Assembly: GCA_014925825.1 (NCBI GenBank)
Contig: JACGCK010000008.1
Coordinates: 124,001 to 188,000 of the forward strand
Origin: Pholiota molesta
Taxonomy: Eukaryota > Basidiomycota > Agaricomycetes > Agaricales > Strophariaceae
Length of the DNA: 64,000 nucleotides
Direction: 5' to 3'
Below are positions 35,930-46,534 of the stretch, in pieces. Under the pieces are notes generated by a model. That model was not told the origin of the DNA and did not search any database. It worked only from the letters and a program-made list of their open reading frames with translations. The number at the start of each line of letters is the position of its first letter. The stretch's first letter is position 1. A program made the position numbers and the translations under genes.

Positions 35930-36192
35930 TGTAAGGATGGCCGTCACCTGACCTTACACCAGTAGATACATACGACGCGTCCGATCCATTTAGGATCTCA
36001 CCTCTTCCTTCCGATATACACCTACTCTTACCATACCACACACACATCTCATCCCCTCCTCTTCTCATAGACACCGCTCTTACCCAAACTCAATAAATCC
36101 ACAACTTGATCCTGTCTTTTTCGGTCCGATTCCGTAAGTCATCGAACCTCGCTTCATTTCAGTGTATTCCACTCCATACGGAGTGGTCTTCA
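35930..36192 (+). repeat. 3' LTR of chromovirus A
   Basis: TGTAAGGATGG...GTCTTCA, preceded by the polypurine tract. It is followed directly by the first unit of the tandem array at 36193. Confidence 0.92.
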
Positions 36193-38280
36193 GTGATCTC
36201 TTCGGATTCGAGCTCGCCTCATCCGTCCGGTTCTATCGAGCCCAAGATCATCCCATTCCAAACAGGAGAACCTTCCGAAATACTGGCATGTCCTCATGCT
36301 CCTCCATTTCTCTGTTATGAGCAGAGTGGGCCATATCTCCTCAACCGCTTCGTCTATTGTTACGCGGTTTCTTGCGCTGGAAAGCCCTTGTTCGCCTCGT
36401 TTGAGAGCGCCCTTGAATGTTCCAAACCGTTGCATATCGCCCGAGCTATGACTTTACAGTCATCTCAGCCTCCTGATGAGACATCAATTTTGTTCTCATC
36501 AACCGCGGTGTCTACTCATAAACGGATTTCGGATTCGAGATTTACTCATCCGTCCTGTTTTAATGAGCCCAAGATCATGGATTCCGAGCAGTAGATCATC
36601 CTGGGACTTTGCCATCTACACTGGCTCTCCCTTGATCATCCTATGACCAGAGATCGTCTCATATCTCTGTGAAAACTGCTCAGATTGACTCGCGGTTTTT
36701 TGAGGTCTCAAGACTTGCTTATACGCATCTAACGATGCCCTGCGCGACGAGAACGAGCGACATTCAACCGACTTCTGCCCTTTCAGTCATTTGGGCTCTC
36801 TAGAGTCACTTCATTCCGGATCTCAACAACTACTGCTTCAATTGTTAGCTCTTTTCGGATTCGAGCTCGACTCATTCGTACGGTTCGAACGAGCTCAAGA
36901 ACATCGAATTTTACACAGTAGAATGTTCTGAGATGCCTGATCTCCTTCTCCCTGTCCATACTTTCTACCTTGGGCGGAGATTGGGCAATATATCCGGATC
37001 AACTCTTGAGAACCTGTCGGTTATTTTTGCGTTCGCTTTTACTCCTCAAGCCGCTTCTTTTGAGCCCTTGAACGTGGAGAACGATGGCTATTTGGACAAG
37101 TAAAACTCCTTGGCCCATTTCGGAGCTCTGCCCGGAATTTTCGCTCGATCTCAGCAACCAGCTCATGGACTCGCGATAACCCTTCAGATTCGAGCTCGCC
37201 TTGCTTGTCCGGTTTTAACAAGCCCAAGAACATACAATGCTACCCAGTAGATTGTTCTGGGGGGCCCACTCTGCTCTCCTACACTCTTGATCCATATTAG
37301 AGACAGACTGGGCCGTAACTTTTGAGCCGGACCTGCGAATCCTTCGAAGTTTTTTCGGCTGTGCTGGGCTATGCAGGGCGCATCTTTCAAGCCCCTGCTC
37401 AAGCGAATCCATGGAGTCCTCGATGAGGAGTGCACTTTTGCCTATTTTGGACCTCTGGTCCGAAATTTCGTTCGCTTTTGGCTTCCATCACCTCTAGCCC
37501 TATTCTGCTTTGGGATTCGACTTCTCCTTCTTTGTCCGGTTCTAACGACACCCAAATCACCCTGTTTTGACCAGTGGAACACTCTGGGGCCCATCTTCCT
37601 CCTTTCCCTCTATTTCTATCACTAGAGCGAAGATTTGGCTGTCTCTCAAGAATCAGACCTCCTATCCCTTAGCAAATTTTGCGGCTTGTTAGGCTACCAG
37701 GCCGCTTCGAATAAGCCCTTGCGCAGGCCAAACGAACGAAATTCGAGCAAACTAGACCACATGTCTCATTTCAGTGCTCTAATCTGAGACAAAGTTCGCT
37801 CTTGGCAACCATGGCAGGTTCCCTTCTGGAGGCTTCGGATTTGTATTGCCTCGACTCTCCGGTTCTATCGAGCTCAAGAACATGACGATCTATTCAGTGG
37901 AATATTCCGGGACATCATCCACTGCTCATCATTCCTTCCCACTTCATCATCAGGAAAGATTGGCCCATATCTTCGAACAAAGCTTTCGATTCTCACGCAG
38001 TTTTTTGGACCTTGTAACGTTGGCAAAGACGCAACGTTTAAGCCCTTACTCGCATGGAACAATGCATTTTTGAATTTACCATCCTCTTTCCTCCTCTTCC
38101 TACCCTTCAACGAAGATTGGCCTATATCTCCGGAACGGCTGCTCAGTTTTCCACGCAAATTTTTTGGCGCTGTTACGATTGCGAAGACGCATCTTTCAAG
38201 CCCTTATACGCGCAAAACGACGAAGTTTCGAACGTGCTAGGCTTTCCTTCCCTCCTGCTAAGCTCATTTAGCATACCCTG
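36193..38280. repeat. Decayed tandem array, ~325-bp period, about six units
   Basis: Equivalent words start near 36203, 36530, 36855, 37182, 37512 and 37832: TTCGGATTCGAGCTCG..., then TCCGGTTCTA, then GAGCCCAAGATCAT..., then CAGTAGA.TGTTCTGGG. Spacings are 320-330 bp. Other words recur at fixed offsets (TATCTCCGGAAC, AAGCCCTT...CGC). Units are strongly diverged and lack a shared reading frame. The array probably belongs to the long 3' non-coding region of an LTR element whose LTR starts at 39042. Confidence 0.65.
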
Positions 38281-39041
38281 ACCAGTGGGCCCTTTTCCTT
38301 TCCATTTTATGCCTTCTCTTTGCTTTTTTCCACCTGCCAGAGTCCACTCTGTCCTTTCCTTCTTTCTTTCCACTCTGTGGCATTGGATTTTTCTTTTCCT
38401 CTTTTTCTTCCTTGGTACTTCTTTAGCTGCCCAGTCCTAGACATGCCTCATCCTATGACCACTGTCTGGCCTGCACACCGAAAGAAGTGGGGGGCAGGGG
38501 TAGGGGGTAGGACCATGGGTCCTGAGGAGGCCTAGCCTCCTCCTATTAACCTATCTATCCCTATGTCTGGGATCAGGCTATGATCCCTTGGAGGAGCTGC
38601 CTTATGGCTATGCCCCTACCTCCTCTAGGATGCTGGATTGGCTGACCCTCCTATATGGAGCAGGAAAGCTATCCTCTGCATCCTCTCAGATCCTTCTAGA
38701 TCTGTAGAGCTAGTCTAGAGCTTTGCTCTGGCTCTTAGAGGATGCCTTAGGATTGGTTGACTCTCCTATCTGGAGTTAGGAAGCCATCCTCTATTCCCTC
38801 TTTGATCTCTTGTAGATCTACCTTGGAAGGCTAGAGAATTTGGGAACCAAATTTTTTCTCTTTGCTTATTTTATTTTAGCTCATTCTTCCAACATTCTTC
38901 CCAAATTTTTACTTTATATATTCTTTTGGCCTAGTTTGGGGGGCCATTGTGATTCTTTTTCTCTTTATTTTTACCTATATGTTTTATGCTTGTTTTCCAT
39001 TTTCACTTAGAGTACATGCCCTCTGGACAAGTGGGGGGCTC
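38281..39041. other. Gene-free 3' region of a decayed LTR element
   Basis: Contains a ~110-bp imperfect tandem duplication (GGATGCTGGATTGGCTGACC at ~38629; GGATGCCTTAGGATTGGTTG at ~38742). It ends in a polypurine-type tract GTGGGGGGCTC just before an LTR-like TGTGACGACTGG. No gene is seen. Confidence 0.45.
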
Positions 39042-39410
39042 TGTGACGACTGGATACTTAGGTACTTGTACAGAGGACTGTAGATCACATGATAGTCACA
39101 TGTTACCATATAGATACAGCCATCCAGCTGTATTAGATAATCAGATTTACCTTTAACCTTTACTTGAAGGACGAATCCACACACTGCCGGTATGACCAGA
39201 TAGTCTACTCCCTACCATGGGTCATATGGGGGCACAGGCGAGCCTTACCACGCAGATCTCTCTGGCTGAGCATCCATCCCTGCTTGCCTGGTCAACGGCT
39301 CACATTGCCCTGGATAGGGTCACATTCCTCCTGAGTAGGATTACAACTCTCTCTCCCTGGATCTCCATCCAGCCCTCTCCCCAGGTCTCCTTCAGCCTTC
39401 CCTGAAGTCC
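39042..39410. repeat. LTR-like sequence after a polypurine tract
   Basis: TGTGACGACTGGATAC follows GTGGGGGGCTC, the usual junction of polypurine tract and 3' LTR in fungal Ty3 elements. The right edge is uncertain because another element begins by ~39420. No partner LTR is in the window. Confidence 0.45.
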
Positions 39411-39419
39411 CCTCGAATG

Positions 39420-40355
39420 CCAGATGCAGACCACAGGCATCACAGGGATGGTGCCCACAACAATGATCACGATGAGGACAGACGTGCCCACTGCCGACAA
39501 CCAGGTGGCAAGGACGCGACAAGGGCGGCAATGGCGGCAAGCACGAGGACGGCAAGGATGAGGACGAGGAGGACAGCGGCGATGCCTCTGACTCTGACGA
39601 TGCCGAGCCACCCTCACCCAAAAGCCAGTACAAGCCCACCATTGAGCCTACTCCCACCAGCAGCAGTGGTGCCAGCACGAGCAGTACCGCCACTGGGCCA
39701 GGGCGCCCAGACAAGTACAAGGTGGGTCACGTGATCTGAAGCACAACGACAAAGAGGACAGCGGCAAGGACCATGACAAGTATGATGACGAGGAGGGTGA
39801 CAACAAGCATGATGGTGGCAAGCATGATGACACACATGATGACGGGAACAGCGAGCACAAGCACAAGTGCGGGAATGGGCAAGGCAAATGCGGGGGCAGG
39901 CACAGCACGAAATGGGCACATAATAGCGAGAGCACATGGGAGCAGTTATTCGGGTGTCGCACTCGGGTCTCGGCCCAATAGTCCATTATTAGCATAAGTA
40001 GTTTGTATTTATAATTTTTTGCAATCAATTTATTTTTGTATGTCTAAAAATAAGCATGAGAACTTTAAAATGACCCGGACTTCTCCAAGGAGAATAAAAG
40101 GTTTGTAAGCTGCTGAAATTTTATTTTTTGAGGACTTTCCTTTTTTGGATGACCCTGAGAAGAGCGACGAGCACTCTATGCATGGTGTTGAGCAGAGGAC
40201 GGTGGTGAGCAGCAGTAGAGCACAGGATTGATCAGCATAATATTCAAAGTCAGCTTAGAGGGGTGGCTGTGTAGGCTGAATTCACGGTCTGGATGCATGA
40301 GTCAAAACTATGGACTCACAGGATTTCATGCATGAAGGTGACAGACAAGGCTGTG
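39420..40355. mobile_element. Right end of another copy of the 6.4-kb TIR family
   Basis: ~39990-40355 matches 11690-12102 (AATTTTGTTTTTTGA-type stretch, CCTTTTTTGGATGACCCTGA, GGGTGGCTGTG.AGGCTGAATT) and ends in CAGACAAGGCTG as that element does. 39420-39980 is GC-rich Asp/His-codon low-complexity DNA like the interior of the larger copy. It is truncated at its left by the LTR-like sequence. No transposase. Confidence 0.65.
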
Positions 40356-40531
40356 AACCGCCCTCTGTCCCTGAAAACTGGGCTCACTGGTGGTGTTGTT
40401 GGACGATACCGATACTGATACGGAAAAATATTAGCTAAGAAAAAAAAAAACACACGTGACTATATAGCCTTGCCTCTGTAGACACTTGTCTTCTAATAGT
40501 AATCCCTTGCATACACGCCTTGCAAACATGA
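40356..40531. promoter_or_regulatory. Upstream region of the exonuclease-fusion gene
   Basis: Short AT-rich interval with a poly-A run at 40440 and TATATAG near 40460, upstream of ATG 40532. A promoter is likely but unproven. Confidence 0.3.
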
Positions 40532-43500
40532 ATGGACAACGAACACAATGAATTTGATGATATTTATGGTGGAGACATGTTTTGGAACTCAGCCGAGGCC
40601 CATGAGGCACTGGATCATTTCAAGAAGGCGGTGTACAGCAGCGAGCTACATGCTTCGGAAAACAGGTGAGCATAAGTATTTATTTCGGCTCTCTAGCAAG
40701 TCACTGAAACCAATATTCACTTGCTAGTCATTGTTGAGCTGTTTCAAATGAAACTACATCTATGCACATGCTGCAGCTGGAGCCAACCAGCTCAACAACC
40801 GGTGAGCTAACTCAATTCCATCACCTACCTTCCATTTCTGATAAGTATGTATGTTTCCATGATTTGATGTAGCCTGCGAGCCGCCGACCATGTGTGCAGC
40901 ATCACCAAACAATGCCGCATTATCAGCGAGCAATGCCGCATTATCGACTGAGGCGTTAAAGCGTGGGCAAGGGCAGCCCAAAGGAAGCAAGAACAAACTT
41001 GATGACAATGTACACAACAACTCTTCATCCCAGCCCCCACGTCGCAAGCCAGGGCGGCCTCCTGGAACAGGCCCCAAGCAGTGAGCATAAGCCTTGGTGT
41101 TTGTGGAGAATGGGGGCTTTCTTGCCCTTCCAGAAGCTAAGTGAGGTCCTGGACGACCCAAGAAACAAGTCGATTCCAGTGCAGTAGGTGGTATTTCTGT
41201 TGAGATGGGTCGCTTTATGAGTTCCCTTCCCAATTTCATGACTTGTAGCCTATCTGACCATATTTACTGTTAGTTGACTCCTGGTACACAGAACACGGCC
41301 TCTCCAGCGCAGGATGCATTGTCAATAGGTGTATCTAATGGCCATTTGGTAAGTTTATCAATTTATCTCAAGACTTTTATTAATCTGAACCAATTATTCT
41401 CCATACAGGGTGTTCCCGAAGCACACAGGTCTTCGTTGTTACCTTTAAGCGGCCCCATCTCACCGGTTTCGAACTCCATCGTCCTGTTGGATGACTCGCG
41501 AACACACACACGCAATCCCAGCGCTCTTCAGCAACAACCTAACAGCTCAGTAACATTGGAAATCGTCACTACCAGCACCACCAGCTTGCTTTCTGCACCT
41601 GTAGCCCCCATAATGCTGTTCCTCCAATGCCGACACACAAGATGTGTATTGTTCCAGGCGAAGACACACAACACCCTATCGAATTTGAATGTGGCAATGA
41701 CAACGACAATGATGACAAATACACTGGGCTTGTCAAGGATGGGGTTGGGGCGGAGAATAACAAGATCGGGCAGGATGATGAGGATTCAGATGATGAAGAA
41801 GATCCCGCAGATCTTTCTGCCGATGAGAACAATGCAGGTGGCAAGTCAGGTCATCACATTTGCCACCCTCTTCCTGAGTGGCTATTGTCTGAATTTCAGG
41901 CCAAGGTCAACGAGGCCAATACCCATGGGCGGGATGGCCTGCCACTGCTCTATTGTGATCATCAGACTTTTTGGTTCCCACAAAAATCCACTTTCTTTTT
42001 GCTACAACAATCCATTCCAATGCCTCAGCTTCTCTACAACCCACAGTTTTTTCTTTGGGATCCAATGGCTCTCTGCCCAGAAGGCATTCGCTGCCCAAAC
42101 TGCAAAGCCACGCTGCACCGACATGGACATCTGTGCTACCCTCACCATTGTGTCAATCAAATCGACTCCTTTTTGCTCATCGGTTATCGCTACAAGTGTC
42201 CAGACTGCCGGCACCCAAAGTCTGGAAAGCATACTGTCACCTTTTGTAGCTATGACAGCCAAATTCTCATGTTTCTCCCTTGTGCTCTCTTTCTGGAATT
42301 TCCAGCTTGCCTAAGCCATTGAAGTGGCCTATCAAATCATGTATTCTCGATGATGAGGTCCTGTTTCCAAAATGGCATAGGGCCAAAGCAATTTTCCAAT
42401 GCTTTGCATGTCCAACACCTTCAGCATCATGATACTTTACATTTGCAGTATTTACACTCCCTTGTACCATGAAAAGACATGGCCAAATGGCAAGGGCGAA
42501 AGTTCAAGGCATTCTTACCTTACGATGACAACTCTGAGAAAGGGCACCATGGCTTTGTGCCTAGCATGGAATGGTTGTGGAATATGTATGATCAGTATAT
42601 TGAAAAACATCGAAACGAGCTAAACCAACATATGTCAATGTTATCTGCGGATATATGTGCTGTTGACCAGAGCCATAAGGTGTGTTGAGACATTTCTTCT
42701 TCATAAATCAATACTCATCTGTCTTGCTAGGTTACCAAGCATCTCGCAAAAGTCAATGGCATTCAAATATTCACTGGGCTCCTCACTATTACCAATGAAA
42801 AGGGTGAAATACTATTATAAGCAGTTCTTGGAAGGTGCATTCCCTTCTCTTCATGAGAATATCATTCCTGTTGAGAAGTATGCCCACCTCGAACCTTTCA
42901 TCATCCCTCCACAAATCCAAGTCCAGGTGAAGACGATGCCTTCTGCTATTGATGACAACATGTGCAAAATTCTCGACACCTTACCTGTGGATGGATCTGC
43001 AGGTCAGATTATCATTGGCTTTGATTCTGAATGGAATGTAGAGGCATCCTTGTATGGTGGTGTTATTTCACGCAGAAAGACTGCTGTCATTCAAATTGCA
43101 TATGAAAACACAATCTACATTCTTCAGGTAAATTAAATATCTATCATTCTTGTCATAAATATATGCTTATTGCCATGTTTTCGCTAGGTTAAAAGGCTCC
43201 TGGCTTCGAGGAAGCTTCCACATCACCTCAAGCTCCTTCTTCGCAACCCGAATGTTCTGAAGATTGGCCGCCTTGTCAACACAGACCTTCAGTATCTCCA
43301 AACGGCATGTGATGAGTCAGAGCCATTTGTTGGTGGATTAGACCTTGCAAAGCTCACTAAGGAATGAAAGCTCATTCCAACAGCTAAATGCAGTCTCTCT
43401 GATATCTGCGCAGCCGTTCTGGGCAAGCATCTCAACAAGAATGTTCCTGAACATCTCAGCAACCAGTGGGAAAATGATGAATTAACAAAGAACCAAATTG

Positions 43501-46374
43501 ATTATGCTGTGCGAGATGCCTATGTCTTGTTAATGTTATATCATGCTATTTCTCGCATCCCTGCCCCTCAGCCACTTCCATCACATCTCGAACCTGGTCT
43601 TCCTGTTCACATTTATCATGATGATAATACTTGCTTGATTGCATATGGTCAGATCTCTCATGATTACAAGAGGAGAGAGTACAATGGGATTCAGGTCCAG
43701 AATATGAGTAGTGTTTGAAGGTCCGGTCCAGTCCGGTCTTTTGGCCCTAAGTGCCATGGACCGAGACCACAACTGGTGAACTGCGATTTAAAGACTGCAA
43801 AAAACCGCACAAGACCGACATAAACCAGTCTACATCAGTCTTCTGTGGTTGAGCAACTGCAAAAAACCGGTCCTCAACCAGTCCTATTAAAGACTGGTTG
43901 AGGACTGGTTGTAGACCGGTCTGTGGGCCGACTTCAAATTGATTTTACCTATAGAAACTATTTTAATAGTAGAAATTGGACTGCTTGAGCGCATTTGCCC
44001 ATATCTCAATGAGTTCTTACTCAAATATTATGTATAAAGGCTCGTTAAATATATATTTTGATTTGATACCTTGACCCTGGTTTACGAAAAGCTAGCTTAT
44101 TTAACGAATGAACCGTTGGCAAAAGTGTCTTGTTAATAGTGAAGTCAAGTAGAGAATATTGATTTTATTATAACATAGTCAGATCTTGTTCAATTAATAA
44201 AATTTAAAACACATTTTGTAGATATACATGTCATCTATTTATGCGCAAGTTTGCAAAAGGTACGAATGCTAACGATTGAAGTGCGGGCAAACACGTTTTT
44301 AAGTGCTCAAAATAACGATTTAATCGTAAACTATTAATATCTTCGTCAAATGTTATGCTAAAAATATGTTTTTAGCATTGTTGAAGATGGTTTTTGACGC
44401 TTTACCGTGCTACAAAAAATCTCGGTGAAAGACCAGTCCTAACCGGTCCTAACCGGTTTTTATCAGTTTTTTGATTTAGAAAATTAGGAAAGACCGTGGA
44501 CCGGACCGCAGTTGCAGTCTTGATTGGTCCATTCTATTTTCGGTCCAGTGCGGTTGTGGTCCGGTTTTTTTGCAGTCTTTTTCTGGTCTTGTAACCGGAC
44601 CTTCGAACACTAAACCTGTGGTATACAACGACGGGATATCACATTGAACTGTCATGGCCCATGGGGTGGGCCATTATATCTTCCATACCATCAAGTCAGG
44701 CTGGAAAATAGGAAGGGATGGCAGAACAAGCAGGGCTGGGATGGACCTCTGGAGAGTAAGCTAATTTTGACATTCTACATGCCTACTGAGTTGCTAACGA
44801 TGAAAAAGATAACACCTATCATATTTATTAGCAGAAAAACTGGGAAATGGACATATACACTCACCTTCAGTACTGGATAGAACTGCTCGAGCAACAAATT
44901 GGCTGATCGCTCAAAGCTGATGACTTTATTTTCCCTATATATTGCCAAATGGCTTAATCAACCCCAAAGTACAGATGTCACTCGAAGTTATTCAGAACCA
45001 GTTTACACTTGGGGCCATTGGGCTCAACAAACACTTCACGATGCACTCTCTTCAACAAGGTGGTGCCCAATATCAACTCATGTTTGCCCCACTAGGAGAA
45101 CGATGGTCATTGTCAATTATTCATTGGTGGGGAGGATGGGCAATTGGGGAGCAGGTGAGTTGATTGGGGTTTGATTTGTGCTACTCATAACTTATATAAT
45201 GGGCTGTTCAATTTCCAGGTCAATACTCTGATGAAATATCTGATTGATTCTCTTCAAAGTTATGAGAGCAGCCATAATGATGCACTTTGCCCAACACGCG
45301 TTGACCGATTGAGGACATTTCTAGGTGAGGGCAACCTCATTGGACCCGCAACGAAGCAAGATATTCACACTCTTGCTAAAGCTTTAGTATCAGCAAAGGT
45401 TATGGCACCGCAGTCAGAGAAGTGCTCACTAGGGACTCGATGTGCTGGCTGCCATCCTCCAAATGCAGCCAGCCATCTATGGCTACCATCAGCGCCTACC
45501 TATTTGTCACCTCCTGTGGAAATAAATGGTCAGTTCCCAATGGAAAATTAGTTACATCTTCCATTCCATGATTATAGCTGGGGTTCTGAACCAGCTGTGC
45601 CTCCTGCCAATGCAAGCCCCTCCCAGAGTGGCTGAGCCTGTAGAAAGACCAGTTGCATCAGCAACAATGGGTCGGAAACAAAGGAAATCACATAAAAGGG
45701 ATAGTCTTCCCATACCTGGAATCATCATCCCCAATTTATCATGCAGAAAAGGCTTGTGGAGAGACGCTGTGGTACAATGGGAAGAAGGTGATCCAACAAT
45801 TGGTATGATGGCATTGAAAGACTGGCCAAAGGAGATGTATACCAGAATGGTGCAAGAGAAAGTCAGCATAAAGTGACACCACCGCAAGCTAATTGCTGAG
45901 GAATATCAGTGGTAATCTCTTTTGCCAATGCTTAAACATATACCTTGTGACCTAATCTATCATGTTTCCAGACTGAATCACAATGATGTGGCATTTGAAA
46001 ACCTGTACGGAAATGCAAACAGCCAGTCAGCACTAATCAATGTGATCCGTGATAACATGCAAATGTTGGGGCTTTCAATAACACCCAGAGGCCACTTCAG
46101 GTTGCAAGATGGGCAGAGCTCAAGCCAATAGATATGTCCGTCATGCTCAACATCATGTTTGTTGTCCACCGTGCTTGCTGTTGCATTTGTCGTATGTTGT
46201 GCTCATGTTCCGTGCCTGCCCAGACAGATTTCTATTAACTATAATGTAATTACTGTAGAAACTCACTAATGATGGCATTTGCCTAATAATATAGATGGTC
46301 TCCAGACCACCAGAGAGGACCAGAAGAGAGGGAGGAGAGCGAGAGTGAGCAAGCAAGTGAGAGCACTAATCGCC
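40532..46374 (+). pseudogene. Decayed AT-hook / Cys-rich / DEDDy 3'-5' exonuclease fusion gene
   Basis: Starts MDNEHNEFDDIYGGDMFWNS (ATG 40532). AT-hook-like segments follow (GQPKGSKNK, RRKPGRPPGTG at ~40970-41080). 41627-42322 encodes an acidic stretch, then a conserved region with KSTFFLLQQSIPMPQLLYNP and paired zinc-type cysteines (IRCPNCKATLHRHG, YKCPDCRHPKSG). This resembles the uncharacterised domain (DUF6729, name from memory) that precedes exonucleases in agaricomycete proteins. 42985-43600 is a DEDDy exonuclease: Exo I IIIGFDSEWN, Exo II LKIGRLVNTDLQYL, Exo III IDYAVRDAYVLL. Decay: in-frame TGA at 42320, 42470 and 43365, a ~150-nt deletion near 42810, and a TIR element at 43709-44612. 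44640-46374 holds more C-terminal exons, and a chromovirus cuts the last exon at 46380. The exonuclease residues are preserved, but the gene is dead as assembled. Confidence 0.75.
43709..44612. mobile_element. 904-bp non-autonomous TIR element (hAT-like)
   Basis: Ends are inverted: TAGTGTTTGAAGGTCCGGT on the left and its near-complement on the right (TAGTGTTCGAAGGTCCGGT). Dense GGTCC/GGACC and AAGACTG words fill both subterminal regions. The AT-rich centre has no gene. Flanking 8-mers AATATGAG and AACCTGTG agree at five of eight positions, compatible with a decayed hAT-size duplication. A related end lies at 52387. Confidence 0.7.
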
Positions 46375-46379
46375 CATCC
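46375..46379 (+). other. Target-site duplication (left) of chromovirus B
   Basis: CATCC, repeated at 52195-52199 immediately outside the other LTR. Confidence 0.9.
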
Positions 46380-46522
46380 TGTTATGGTCAGGGACTTGGC
46401 GAGGACGTGAATAACGAGTTAAGATGCACGTTGTTTCGACGAGACGTACAAGTGAGCTACGTACGGACTAAGTAAGCTAGGTGAGACAAAACACATGACT
46501 AACTACGGACTTGATCATAACA
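46380..46522 (-). repeat. 3' LTR of chromovirus B
   Basis: 143 bp, 142 identical to the other LTR. The polypurine tract AAAAAGGGAGATGA (minus strand, 46523-46536) abuts it on the internal side. Confidence 0.92.
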
Positions 46523-46534
46523 TCATCTCCCTTT

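Larger units (their letters stand above)
29424..36192 (+). mobile_element. Ty3/gypsy chromovirus A, full-length, frame-broken
   Basis: LTRs 29424-29688 (265 bp) and 35930-36192 (263 bp) differ by a few bases and small indels and share TG...CA ends. A polypurine tract (TTTGGGGGGAGCAG) precedes the 3' LTR. Gag, protease, RT, RNase H, integrase and chromodomain follow in order on the plus strand. Flanks are GCCCG and GTGAT, not a 5-bp duplication, so one side was rearranged after insertion. No tRNA-type primer site is obvious after the 5' LTR. Confidence 0.9.

Noticed and set aside
36193..38280. CRISPR-like or regulatory repeat array
   Set aside because: Eukaryotic context, 325-bp period and diverged units with no spacer/repeat alternation.
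39414..39960. Asp/His-rich open frames with GATGAC repeats
   Set aside because: Simple-sequence coding illusion inside a transposon end; both strands open.
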